Shown: positions 7,905 to 20,102 of the stretch, in pieces
How the letters are laid out: each line of letters opens with the position of its first letter
Position numbering within the stretch: the stretch's first letter is position 1
Source: a bacterium
Lineage (GTDB): Bacteria > Armatimonadota > Fimbriimonadia > Fimbriimonadales > Fimbriimonadaceae
DNA: 64,000 nucleotides
Reading direction: 5' to 3'
Assembly: GCA_027483535.1 (NCBI GenBank)
Contig: JAIXUN010000004.1
Span: 122,345-186,344, forward strand
Notes under the pieces: generated by a model
Databases searched by the model: none
Told to the model about the DNA's origin: nothing
Seen by the model: only the letters and a program-made list of their open reading frames with translations
Program-made: the position numbers and the translations under genes

Positions 7905-9572
7905 ATGGAAAACACCCCCTTCTTTGATACCCACCACACGCCCGAGACGAATCTGCTGGTCTTTGGCACCGAAGAGCCGCCTGTAGAGCCGATTCGGTTT
8001 GAGATTGGACCGTTTGAGGGGATGGTGGAGCCAGATTCGGGTCAGCTTCGTTACCTGCGCTGGAACGGAATGGAGGTGGTGCGGGGCATCTACGCCACGG
8101 TTCGACGCGACAACTGGGGCACGGTGGTTCCGAAGCTGTACGACTTCGAATCGCAACTCACCAAAGAGGCGTTCACTTGTAAGTTTCGCGCCAAACACGA
8201 TCAAGACGCTTACCGATTCGAATGGACGGGCACCATTCGGGTGACCGCCGAGGGCGAGGTCGAGTACGTGTTCGACGGTTCGCCGCTGATCGATTTCAAA
8301 ACCGCTCGCACCGGTATTTGCCTCTTGCATCCGCTCAACGTGGCGGGTTTGAAGGTGGAGGTGGAGCACGCCGATGGTCCTTGCGAGAGCGCCCAGTTTC
8401 CGGTGCTGATTCAGCCGGATAACCCGTTCTCGTTCATCAAATCCATGACCTACGAGCCCGTTCGCGGCGTAGAGGTTCGGTTTGAGTTTGAGGGGATTCT
8501 GTTCGAGATCGAGGATCAACGGAACTGGTCGGATAACTCGTTCAAAACCTACTGCCACCCGCAATCTTTGGGCTGGCCGTACCCGCTAGAGAAGGGTCAG
8601 GAAGTGCGCCAGGTGGTTCGCCTCAAGATTTCTAACCCGTCGGGCGAGTTCGACGGCTCGGCAGCCATTGAACAGATGGCAAAGATTCCTTCTTTGGGCA
8701 CCCTGGTTCGCGGCGAACTGGGTCGGGGACAGTTGGAAAGGTTGGAGGGGCTGGTGAGCCATGTTCAAGCAACCGAAGCGGGGCTCACCTACGCCCATCG
8801 CATCGATGTTCCGGTGTTCTTGCGAACCCAAAAAGCCACGGTTCCATCGGTGCTTTCTCCCCGAGACGGCATCATTTTGACCCCACCCGAAAAGTCGGCC
8901 GAGTTGGCGGCAGTGGGTTCCGGTCACCGGTTTGCGGGCTCGGATGGCAACTTCACCGAGCTGAATCGGAATCGACCCAAGGCGGAGGACTGCGACGGCG
9001 TTGCGTTCGCGGTGAACGCTCAGGTGCACGCTTTTGACTCGCGGACTATTGTAGAAACGGGTTGGACTCACGGCGATTGCGCTCGCACCGCGAAGTCGTT
9101 CCACCCGGGGCAGGTGATCGCGGGTCCGATTGACTTGGCGCAGGGTCGGGCGGATGCACGCACGGGGTCTTTGGTGGCGCTTGGTTTTGCTCTGGCGAGT
9201 ATTCGCACCCTCGGCGAGGGTGGGGCGGATTACGCAACCTTCTTCGATGCGGAAACTCTGCTGGCATCCCCGGCATCGCTGCTATTCACCCTGCTTCGCA
9301 ATGCCGAACCGCTCGCCGACCTTCGCGGCGAGGACCCTTATTGGGTGATGGTCACGGCGAAAGTGGGTCGGTCTAAGCGGGTGCTGATCGCGAACCTCAT
9401 GCCGGAACGGATCACGGTGGAAACGGGCGTTCACTTCGGCAAATTGAAGGTGCTCGATCGGCGGAATGTGGTGCAGTGGCGCGACTTTATGTCGTTTACC
9501 ACGGCGGCGGCGACGGAAACGCTCGAGTTGGATAGCCACGCGTTCGCGGTGATCGATACGGATTTGGAGTAG
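7905..9572 (+). CDS. ApnL-like (D-apionate lactonase family-like) protein
   Basis: A 555-residue cytoplasmic-type protein. The N-terminal region (LLVFGTEEPPVEPIRFEIGP, then RYLRWNGMEVVRGIYATVR, then NWGTVVP) matches what I recall of ApnL, the D-apionate lactonase family, in which a beta-sandwich precedes a TIM barrel and a further beta domain. ApnL works in D-apiose/apionate breakdown, but the partner genes are not nearby, so the substrate is uncertain and a related sugar-acid or glycoside role is possible. It is divergent from the small gene at 7572, and its 3' end runs into a repeat block. There is no signal peptide. Confidence 0.6.
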   Translation: MENTPFFDTHHTPETNLLVFGTEEPPVEPIRFEIGPFEGMVEPDSGQLRYLRWNGMEVVRGIYATVRRDNWGTVVPKLYDFESQLTKEAFTCKFRAKHDQDAYRFEWTGTIRVTAEGEVEYVFDGSPLIDFKTARTGICLLHPLNVAGLKVEVEHADGPCESAQFPVLIQPDNPFSFIKSMTYEPVRGVEVRFEFEGILFEIEDQRNWSDNSFKTYCHPQSLGWPYPLEKGQEVRQVVRLKISNPSGEFDGSAAIEQMAKIPSLGTLVRGELGRGQLERLEGLVSHVQATEAGLTYAHRIDVPVFLRTQKATVPSVLSPRDGIILTPPEKSAELAAVGSGHRFAGSDGNFTELNRNRPKAEDCDGVAFAVNAQVHAFDSRTIVETGWTHGDCARTAKSFHPGQVIAGPIDLAQGRADARTGSLVALGFALASIRTLGEGGADYATFFDAETLLASPASLLFTLLRNAEPLADLRGEDPYWVMVTAKVGRSKRVLIANLMPERITVETGVHFGKLKVLDRRNVVQWRDFMSFTTAAATETLELDSHAFAVIDTDLE

Positions 9573-9639
9573 GGTCGCCCACCCTCCTTGATGGAACCTC
9601 GTTTCATGAGCCCTCGCTAATGAACCCTAGTTAAAAAAA

Positions 9640-10290
9640 CCCTCGCCCCTCTGGTGGAGAGGGTGCCCCTTCAGGGGCGGGTGAGGGGTCCGGTTGAATG
9701 TAGCCGTAGACCAGACCTCCGACGTTCCGTGGAGTTCGTAATCGGGAAACGGGATTCATTCCCCTCCCCGATAGATCGGGGCAGGTACTGGAGGGGTGTC
9801 GCGAAGCGACGGGGTGGTCTCCGGGTTCCCGTAAGGCCCGGAGGACCGACCAGAGACTTCGGACTGAACCTCAAAAATGACCGGAAAGGTATTGCCACGG
9901 CTCCGCCGTTCTGACTTTAAACGAGAACCTCTTACCCAGGGTTGAAACCCTGGGCTGCGATGATGGTCGCGGCTCCGCCGCTTTTCGGAAAGAAGGTCCA
10001 GACCATATTCCCCTCCCCGATAGATCGGGGCAGGCACTGGAGGGGCGTCGCGAAGCGACGGGGTGGTCTCCGAAAATCTTCTCGGCCCGATGACTATTCC
10101 TTCGGTTAAGGCTATCTCGCGCCTAATGAGGTTTGGAAAGTGTTCGGTCCTGCCGACCACCCCGGCCTTTCAGGCCACCCCTCCATGGAGGGGAATGAGA
10201 ACCGGACCCCTCACCCGGCCTTCGGCCACCCTCTCCCCGAGCCTGTCCCGAGAATCGGGAAGGGGCGAGGGTCCTAATGACGCTCACTTA
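9640..10290. repeat. Palindromic repeat mosaic, block 1
   Basis: No gene is supported here. The block holds several hairpin modules. A (9645-9697) is a CCCTCGCCCC...GGTGAGGGG type inverted repeat. B (9770-9827 and 10007-10074, and reversed 10146-10196) has CCCCGATAGATCGGGG and GTCGCGAAGCGAC. E (about 9892-9912) is ACGGCTCCGCCGT. C (9938-9990) has CCCAGGG..AACCCTGGG followed by GGTCGCGGCTCCGCC. A second A copy (reversed) lies at 10199-10275. Short open frames across it come from the repeats and are not counted as genes. It separates the convergent ApnL-like and RND genes. Confidence 0.85.
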
Positions 10291-10327
10291 CCCTGGGTCG
10301 TGATCAGGGTCGATCGCAGCCTGTCCC

Positions 10328-13569
<3,242 letters not shown>

Positions 13570-13570
<1 letters not shown>

Positions 13571-15153
13571 CACTTCACCTCGCCTTTGGCCGTTGAGGAC
13601 GATTGCGAAGGCTTGGTGTCCACCCATTCGGTGCCGTTGAGACCGCTCAGAATCTCGATCGTCTCGCCTTGGTCGGAAGGTCGGCGAGAGTCGCGATCTA
13701 GGCGGCGACCCACGGTTACCAATCGCCGAGAAGCCATCCGTTCGGCAGCGGAAGCGGCGATGTTCACGTACCGGAAGCCCGCCTTTTCATAAACGGCGCT
13801 GAATGGCACCACCACCCGGCTTGCCTTTTTGCCGGGCCCGCTCAGGGGCAGAGTGATGCGAGCGAACATTCCGGACTTCACGCCTGTTGCCGCGTTTGGA
13901 ACTTGAAACTTGGCGGTGAAGGTGTGCGCCTTTGCGTTGCCAGAAGGAGAACTTTCTTCCAGAAAGAGTGAAAACTCCTTTCCTAGCGAGGGAAACAGTC
14001 CCTGGACGCTTAGGTTTGGACCCTTGCCGGAGGTCGACACAAATTTGGTGAAGACACTTTCTGGAACTTCCACCACCACTTGCCGATCGTTTCCTTCCAC
14101 GGCAAGAATCGGCACGCCGGGGTTCACCATCGAGCCCGGATCGAGGTAGCGCGCCACCACTTTTCCTGCGAACGGAGCGGTGATCACGGTGTAAGAGCGG
14201 TTCGCTTCCACCAGTCGACGGTTGGCTTCTGCCTGAACCACCTGAGCCTGGGCAATTTGCACATCGTTGCCACGAAGGTCGATGCGCTTCAACGCCGCCT
14301 GGGCGACCTTTAACTGCGCCTGGGCCTGAGAGATCCCCGCCTCCGCCTGTCGCAAGCGTTCTCGAGCGGAGGAAATATCCTGCGTCCTCGATCCCTCCTC
14401 GGCGATCTTTTCCGACTCCAGGGCACTCTCATACATCGCCTTTGCGACATCTCGTTGTTGAACGGCAACATCCAGATTTCTCGCCGCCAGGGCGCCTTCA
14501 TCGACCAGAGTCTTCACCCGCCGATACTCTCGGGTAGCGAGTTCGAGTTGGGCTGCGGCCTGTGCCACCGCAAGGGAAGCTTGTCGTTTTTCTTGCGATC
14601 GGGGACCCGCCAGGACCAGGTCCAATTGGGCCTTGGCCGAGTCCTTTGCCGCAATGGCTTGAGTGACTCCCGCCTTGGCCTGACTCACCTGCGCGAGCAA
14701 AGTTCGTCGTTCTAGCTCCAAGCCCGTCTTGGCACTCTCCACCTGCGCCATCGCCGCGACCTTTCCGGCGTTGGCAACCGCTTGCTGGGCGTCTAAGTCG
14801 CGACTATCTAGAGTGATCAGAACCTGGCCAGGACGAACGGTATCGCCTAATCGCACCGGAATCGCGATGATTCGCGACGAAACTTTGGAGCCGAGGTCGG
14901 CTTTTAGCCTGGGTGCGACGGTGCCCATCACTTCGAAAACCTCTTCCGTTTCGATCTGTTTGGCTTGGGCAAGGGACCCTTCCACGCGAAGCTCGAAAGA
15001 AGCTGCCTTCGCGGCGGCGGGCTCGTTTTTCTCGCCACTCCCTGTTCCGCAACCGGCCAGGAGAATGGCGCTTGCGCCGGCAAGCACCCAACTTAAGGGG
15101 TTTCCTTTTGCCCGCGTTGGGCAAGGGATTGAACTGATTTGCTGTCCTTTCAT
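13570..15153 (-). CDS. RND efflux periplasmic adaptor (MFP/HlyD-like) lipoprotein
   Basis: A membrane-fusion adaptor of 527 residues. A lipobox LLAGC (C35) follows a signal peptide, so it should be a lipoprotein. The barrel-sandwich hybrid region (IPVRLGDTVRPGQVLITLD) flanks a very long alpha-helical hairpin rich in Ala/Gln (residues about 115-320), longer than in short AcrA-type adaptors, followed by beta-barrel and membrane-proximal parts. It pairs with the RND pump it overlaps. The gene is divergent from a secreted protease, and a palindrome in the shared promoter region may bind a regulator. Confidence 0.92.
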
Positions 15154-15243
15154 GGATCTCTGATAGCAAGAGAGACTTGTTTATCAGGAAAGGATTCAGA
15201 GTGCGTTGTGCCTAAGGTGGACCAATTGTCACAACTTCCTGCC

Positions 15244-15260
15244 ACTTGTTTTGAACAAGT
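15244..15260. promoter_or_regulatory. 17-bp palindrome in divergent promoter region
   Basis: ACTTGTT-TTG-AACAAGT is a perfect inverted repeat with 7-bp arms and a 3-bp centre, 91 bp upstream of the efflux adaptor start and 83 bp upstream of the protease start. Size and symmetry suit a TetR- or MarR-type operator; no such regulator gene is adjacent. Confidence 0.5.
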
Positions 15261-15342
15261 TTAGACAACTCGCAATTCTACGGGTATCCAATGCAAAGAT
15301 TTGTCTGTAGAACTGAGTTCCATAAGACCAACGGAGGTTTGT

Positions 15343-16143
15343 GTGGTTCGATTCTTTCCCATTGCGGTAGTAAGCGCGAGTCTTCTTTTTTCAATGCCGT
15401 CCGTCAAGGCCGACGAGCTGCAGGTCTCTGAGCGAGCCATTTTCGCTCGTGGTGCGGCGCCTGTGTTGCCCATCACGGCCGATCCTTTGATCTCAGAATT
15501 CATCCAGGCCGATTTCAGCTACGGCCTCCAGCGGTACGCCTCTTTTGGCGATGCCGGAAAGCCTCGACGAGCACTGGCCGGTCTTCGGTCTTTGTTGATG
15601 CCGGAAGGGATTCGGATTGATTTGAACCTGTCCAACGTTTCGGAACAGAATCGAACCATGTGGACCGAGGCGTGCCAGAAAGCGCAATCGGTTTGGGAAG
15701 AGGCGCTTGGCGAGCGTCTTTTCTCCCCGTCCGCCCCCATTCCCGAGGACAAACGATCGAAGAGCTACTCGCTTGTTCGGGTGCATATCACCGATGAACC
15801 ACCTTCGGGCAGAGATACGCAGGGCGCGATTTTCGTGAACCGCGTCGCCGACGCTACGGATCGTTCGCCACGGTATCGCGTGGAGGCAGACCTGTATGTG
15901 TATCGAATGGTGGGCAAGCAGTACGTTTCTCAGGATCAGGCGATCGAGGTGATCGCTCACGAGTTGGGTCACCTGCTTGGGCTGGAGGACGTGGAGGACC
16001 ACTCGCGGTTGATGGGTCCATTCCTGCCGAAAACGGCGAAGGTCTTGCCGACGGCGTCGGAGGTCGACGCTTTGATCAACTTCCGCAAGCGGCTTCGGGT
16101 CGCGATTCGGGAGATTCAGCAGTCGGCGAAGATCGGGGATTGA
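15343..16143 (+). CDS. Secreted metalloprotease-like protein (M10/metzincin-type HExxH)
   Basis: A protein of 266 residues with a signal peptide (VRFFPIAVVSASLLFSMPSVKA) and, near the C-terminus, the zinc motif HELGHLLGLEDVEDHSRLMGP. This is HExxHxxGxxD followed by a downstream Met, close to the metzincin HExxHxxGxxH/D plus Met-turn of matrixin-like peptidases. The GTG at 15343 is taken as start because GGAGG lies 5 nt upstream; the frame extends to 15301 without secretion features. The middle region resembles matrixin N-terminal strands (SYSLVRVHITDEP). It probably acts outside the inner membrane. Substrate unknown. Confidence 0.75.
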   Translation: MVRFFPIAVVSASLLFSMPSVKADELQVSERAIFARGAAPVLPITADPLISEFIQADFSYGLQRYASFGDAGKPRRALAGLRSLLMPEGIRIDLNLSNVSEQNRTMWTEACQKAQSVWEEALGERLFSPSAPIPEDKRSKSYSLVRVHITDEPPSGRDTQGAIFVNRVADATDRSPRYRVEADLYVYRMVGKQYVSQDQAIEVIAHELGHLLGLEDVEDHSRLMGPFLPKTAKVLPTASEVDALINFRKRLRVAIREIQQSAKIGD

Positions 16144-16189
16144 GGTTTTCGCGGCGAGGAATTTTCGTCGTGGGAGGGGTGGTCGGGGC

Positions 16190-16810
16190 CCTAATTCCCC
16201 TCCCCGATAAATCGGGGCAGGCACTGCAGGGGTGGTCCCGAGAATCGGGATAGTGATTCTTCCCGGAGACCACCCCGCCCCTCTGGGGGAGAGGGTGGCC
16301 GAAGGCCGGGTGAGGGGTCCCATATTCCCCTCTATGGAGGGGAATTTGGCTCGGACATTCCTTCCGAAAGCGGCGGAGCCGCGACCATCATCGCAGCCCA
16401 GGGTTTTAACCCTGGGTTAGGGGTTCTCAATTACCGCCAGAAGGGCGGAGCCCTGGCAATACGGCTCTTCTTCTTGTAGACAAGGTGTCCGGAGTATCTG
16501 GACGGTCCTCCGGACCTTGGTTTTTTGGGCATCCTAACCCAGACCTATCGGTCTGGGCTAACAGTCTTGCCGGTCCGCCGGACCTTCTCGGAAATGGAGG
16601 GCACCACATTCCCCTCCTGGGAGGGGTGCCCCGGCAGGGGTGGGGTGGTCGGCAGAACCGAACGCCCTCCAAATCCCCATCACGCGCATGAAAGGCTTAA
16701 ACGGGCGATGGGATGCAAAAAGAGACGGTAATCCGGAGACCACCCCGTCGCTCCGCGACACCCCTCCATAGAGGGGAATGTAACTGGATCCCTTTTACAA
16801 ACTCCGTAAA
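16190..16810. repeat. Palindromic repeat mosaic, block 2
   Basis: No gene is supported. In order the modules are B (16192-16235, with CCCCGATAAATCGGGG), A (16265-16320), a short B arm (16325-16345), reversed C (16365-16420), reversed E (about 16437-16462), reversed D (16485-16585, with GGTCCTCCGGACC and CCCAGACCTATCGGTCTGGG), then B/A fragments (16608-16650) and reversed B (16738-16780). The C-E-D order is the reverse complement of the D-E-C order in other blocks. It sits between the convergent protease and tgt genes. Confidence 0.85.
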
Positions 16811-16832
16811 GCGGCGGAGCCGCGACCAAACA

Positions 16833-17957
16833 TCACGCGTTCGCGTATCGCTCGACCAACGCCGGCCACGACCCTTCCTCGATCGCCTGCCGAATCTCCC
16901 GCATCAGCCGAGCGTAAAACGCCAAATTGTGCAGCGTCGCCAGCCGAGCGCCCAGCGGTTCGCCCGCCTTAAACAGGTGCCGCATGTACGCCGCCGAATA
17001 CCGTTCCGTTTGAGGAAAGACGCTCGCTTCCTCGTGCGGACCATCGTGCTCTGCCCACTTCTTCCCCAGCGCATTCAGCCGACCCCCGAGCGTGTACAAA
17101 CAGTGGTGCCGCGCCATTCGGGTGGGCAGCACGCAGTCGAACATATCTACTCCGCACGCCACCGCATGGAGAATGTCTTTGGGGTGACCCACGCCCATCA
17201 GGTACCGAACCTTGTGGTCGGGCAGCAAAGGCGCCACCTGCTGAACCACCGGATACTGCATCTCGGTCGGCTCGCCAACGCTCACGCCTCCGATCGCCAA
17301 ACCATCGAACGGCAGTTCCGCCATGTACGCCGCGCTATCCGTTCGAAGATCCTCGTGAACGCCACCTTGGACGATGCCGAAAATCGCCTGACCCTCCTTT
17401 CGCGCGCTCAGGTTCCGATGCGCCCAACGGTGAGTGCGCCGCATTGCGTTTTCCGCCTCCTCGCGAGTGCAGGGGTACGGCGGACACTCGTCCAGCATCA
17501 TCGAGATATCCACCCCAAGCTCAGCCTGAATCTGAATGCTCCGCTCCGGCGAGAGAAAATGCACCGTGCCGTCTAGGTGAGACTTAAACCGAACGCCTTC
17601 GTCGTTGATGGTCCGCATGTCGGACAGCGACATCACCTGGTACCCACCAGAATCGGTGAGGATGCTGCCGTTCCAAGACATGAACTTGTGCAGTCCGCCT
17701 CGACGCTCCACCAGGTCCGATCCGGGTCGGAGGGATAGGTGATAGGTGTTCGCCAAAACCTGCTGGAAGCCGAGCGCCTCCACGTCTTCACTGCCGACCG
17801 TTTTGACCGACCCCTGCGTGCCGACGGGCATGAAAAAGGGAGTTTCGACAATGCCGTGCGGGGTGTGAAGTCGCCCGCGCCGAGCCTTGGTGTGCGGGCA
17901 GATCGAGAGGAGTTCGTACCAAACCCCGTTCTCTTTTCGAATCTGATCCACCGCCAT
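16833..17957 (-). CDS. tgt: tRNA-guanine transglycosylase lacking the zinc cysteines
   Basis: Tgt exchanges guanine-34 for preQ1 in GUN-anticodon tRNAs during queuosine synthesis. At 374 residues the length is normal. The active-site aspartates are present: LTDSGGYQV (D102) and MFDCVLPTR (D274), with the GIVQGG and LAIGGVSVGE base-recognition loops. However, the bacterial zinc site CxCxxC...H is broken. By alignment with the E. coli segment CDCYTC, the three Cys positions are S312, F314 and T317, while the histidine (TLHNL, H343) remains. The usual TRNARNG is TRMARHH. The fold may have compensated, or activity may differ. The gene is alone; no other queuosine gene is in the window. Confidence 0.92.
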   Translation of the reverse strand: MAVDQIRKENGVWYELLSICPHTKARRGRLHTPHGIVETPFFMPVGTQGSVKTVGSEDVEALGFQQVLANTYHLSLRPGSDLVERRGGLHKFMSWNGSILTDSGGYQVMSLSDMRTINDEGVRFKSHLDGTVHFLSPERSIQIQAELGVDISMMLDECPPYPCTREEAENAMRRTHRWAHRNLSARKEGQAIFGIVQGGVHEDLRTDSAAYMAELPFDGLAIGGVSVGEPTEMQYPVVQQVAPLLPDHKVRYLMGVGHPKDILHAVACGVDMFDCVLPTRMARHHCLYTLGGRLNALGKKWAEHDGPHEEASVFPQTERYSAAYMRHLFKAGEPLGARLATLHNLAFYARLMREIRQAIEEGSWPALVERYANA

Positions 17958-18067
17958 ACGCCCTTCTGAAATTGAATCTCTATTGTGGCATCCGCAAACG
18001 CAGGGTTCCCTCGGGCGAAATAGATCGCTATACTTTGGTCAGCCTGAATCTGGTCAGGCCGAAACTA

Positions 18068-19303
18068 ATGACTAGAAACGAGATACTCCTCTCAGCTCTT
18101 CATCAACCTACCGACGCGATTCGCCGCGTCTTCACCCAATCCGTCCGCGATCACTTTCCTGATAGGGAAGTGTTTGAAGTGGACTACTCGGTCTCCACCC
18201 TCGAACAGTTTGCGGAAGAAGGGCATTGTGTCTTGGAAGACCTGCCGGACTTCGACGTCGACCGAAGCGTTACCACCTGGGACAACAAGACCGATTTCAG
18301 TATAGAAACGTGCTGGATAAAAGTTGTTTGGAACGACAAAACCTTTGAGTTTGTCCAGTTTGAGCTGGTACTTGGCGACAACTCCTTGACGAAAAACTTC
18401 CTCATCGCTGCCAATCGCGAAGAGGCGGCGGCACTCGACCAAGCCGTAGACGTATACCTAAACGATCTAGAAACCGCCGTTCTCGTTTTCTCGCAAGGTT
18501 GCTGGAACAAAGACGAGGCCATGTTTAAGGAAACTCGGAAGTCGAGTTTTGACAACCTGATTCTGCCGGAGGGCTTCGCAGAGAAGATCCGCGAAGATGT
18601 TCAGCATTGGCTCAATTCCAAAGAGATTTACCAATCGCACGGTATTCCATGGAAGCGGGGCATCATCCTGGTCGGTCCCCCGGGCAACGGAAAAACGCAC
18701 CTCATCAAGGCGCTTTCCAACCACTTCAATATCAACACTCTGTACGTTCGGAGCTTTGAAGATCGGTGGCAATCAGGGCAATCCACTATTTGGAACGTTT
18801 TCCACAGAGCGCGGAAAGTAACGCCGTGCTTTCTGATCCTTGAGGACATCGACACGCTGATCACCCCCAAGAATCGCAGTTTCTTCCTGAACGAGCTCGA
18901 CGGGTTTGCCGCCAATGAGGGCATCTTCGTCATCGCCTCTGCCAACGATCCGGCCAAGCTGGACCCGGCGCTTGCCAACCGACCCAGCCGCTTCGACCGT
19001 CGATACCACTTCGACCTTCCGGAGAAAGATCATCGCTACCGATTCCTGGAGTTTTTCACCCAGCGCCTCAATTCGGCGCTAGCGCTGACAGAGCAAGAAT
19101 TGGAAACGCTCGCGGTTGCAACGGGGGGCTTCAGCACGGCCTACCTCAAAGAATTGGTGCTGTCCGGAATGATGGACTGGATCGCAAGGGATCGCTTGGT
19201 GCCCTTCGCAGACGTTCTGCGCGAGAACGTGGAGTTCTTGAGAGCCCAAATACAAGTGCTGGAAACGGTGCCGCCTGAAGGCACCGATGAAAGCGATGAA
19301 TAG
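18068..19303 (+). CDS. AAA+ ATPase with unknown N-terminal domain
   Basis: A 411-residue protein. The C-terminal half (residues about 190-400) is an AAA+ ATPase of the FtsH/BCS1/Cdc48-like clade: Walker A GPPGNGKTHLIK, Walker B FLILEDIDTL, sensor-1 VIASAND, and arginine fingers in RPSRFDRR. The first 190 residues form an acidic alpha/beta domain that I cannot assign, possibly for substrate recognition. No membrane helix or protease domain is seen, so it may be a stand-alone remodelling factor. The ATG at 18068 is used; the frame is open to 17972 upstream. It is divergent from tgt. Confidence 0.8.
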   Translation: MTRNEILLSALHQPTDAIRRVFTQSVRDHFPDREVFEVDYSVSTLEQFAEEGHCVLEDLPDFDVDRSVTTWDNKTDFSIETCWIKVVWNDKTFEFVQFELVLGDNSLTKNFLIAANREEAAALDQAVDVYLNDLETAVLVFSQGCWNKDEAMFKETRKSSFDNLILPEGFAEKIREDVQHWLNSKEIYQSHGIPWKRGIILVGPPGNGKTHLIKALSNHFNINTLYVRSFEDRWQSGQSTIWNVFHRARKVTPCFLILEDIDTLITPKNRSFFLNELDGFAANEGIFVIASANDPAKLDPALANRPSRFDRRYHFDLPEKDHRYRFLEFFTQRLNSALALTEQELETLAVATGGFSTAYLKELVLSGMMDWIARDRLVPFADVLRENVEFLRAQIQVLETVPPEGTDESDE

Positions 19304-19437
19304 CCTCCCTTTAGGAACACTTTCGATTTCTTTACGGGACTTGTCTATCTGATCGGGGGGTCTTTCGACCCCTGCCCGGTGCCGATTCTGTGCCCCATGT
19401 CACAGCCACACGTCTGATCTTTAGAATACGATCTCAA

Positions 19438-19497
19438 CCGAACGATTCGAACACCGAACATTCGGCAAAGCGGAATCCATTGGTTGAAATCGTTCGG
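19438..19497 (+). promoter_or_regulatory. Structured leader that can occlude the ribosome-binding site
   Basis: A perfect 10-bp inverted repeat, CCGAACGATT (19438-19447) and AATCGTTCGG (19488-19497), encloses a second hairpin (CCGAA-CA-TTCGG). The right arm ends inside the strong GGGAGG ribosome-binding site at 19496-19501 of the barrel-like gene starting at 19507. In RNA form it could switch translation. Confidence 0.55.
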
Positions 19498-19506
19498 GAG
19501 GAAAAC

Positions 19507-19977
19507 ATGTACAAACAAACACTACTTATCGGCATCTGTGCTCTTTCTTTGGGCGCAACCAGTATGGCTGCGGCGGAAAAGTCGCTAACGGCCTTGGAAC
19601 CCATTAGCCTGACCACGCAAGAAAAAGGCAGCACGTACCTTACGAACCCAAGAACCATCTGGCTGCTCTCTGATCTCTCTTACGAGATGCCCTCGAACAG
19701 CAACATCACCTACGAATATGGTTTTGGCATCTATGGAATTGGCGGCGGTATCAACATGTACACCAACCAGAACAAGCAAGGGTTGATGTACGGTGCTCGA
19801 GCCGGTCTGTGGGGCAGCGGATTCGCGGTGAACGCTCAGGCGTACTACGTGGGTCAGTTCAGTGAAGACTGGGCTTGGCGAGTAGGCGGCGGCCTGCAGT
19901 ACATGCAAGCGAGCAACTGGTATCGCAGCGACGGACTGTTCCCCGTGATCACCGCCAGCGTCGGCTTCCGGTTCTAA
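19507..19977 (+). CDS. Small outer-membrane-barrel-like protein
   Basis: A protein of 156 residues with a signal peptide (YKQTLLIGICALSLGATSMAAA) and a body of alternating aromatic/glycine strands (YEYGFGIYGIGGGINMY, WRVGGGLQYMQ) ending VGFRF. A terminal Phe with alternating hydrophobics is the usual recognition signal of outer-membrane barrels. The start at 19507 has GGGAGGAAAAC before it; upstream in-frame codons are ignored. The protein at 62520 is similar in style (ends GVRF, similar size), although direct homology is not obvious. Function unknown; a small membrane barrel or lipid-associated protein is likely. Confidence 0.7.
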   Translation: MYKQTLLIGICALSLGATSMAAAEKSLTALEPISLTTQEKGSTYLTNPRTIWLLSDLSYEMPSNSNITYEYGFGIYGIGGGINMYTNQNKQGLMYGARAGLWGSGFAVNAQAYYVGQFSEDWAWRVGGGLQYMQASNWYRSDGLFPVITASVGFRF

Positions 19978-20005
19978 ATAGCAGCTAAAGGCAAGACAGC
20001 GCACT

Positions 20006-20042
20006 CAAGACCGCCCCGTGAAAAACGGGGCGGTCTTGTTTT
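20006..20042 (+). terminator. Strong rho-independent terminator
   Basis: A 14-bp perfect stem (CAAGACCGCCCCGT / ACGGGGCGGTCTTG) with loop GAAAA, followed by TTTTG. It lies 29 bp past the barrel-like gene. Confidence 0.92.
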
Positions 20043-20102
20043 GTCATGCGGTGGCCAGAGTTGTTCGCAAACGCGTACCGGTTCACAATGGAGGACAGCA
20101 TT

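Noticed and set aside
16713..17576. A 287-residue plus-strand open frame opposite tgt
   Set aside because: It begins in repeat sequence and then runs antisense to a clear tgt gene; the product is low-complexity and Arg/His-rich.
19357..19372. Terminator after the AAA+ gene (GGGGTC-TTTC-GACCCC)
   Set aside because: The stem is only 6 bp and no T run follows, so it is not listed as a feature.
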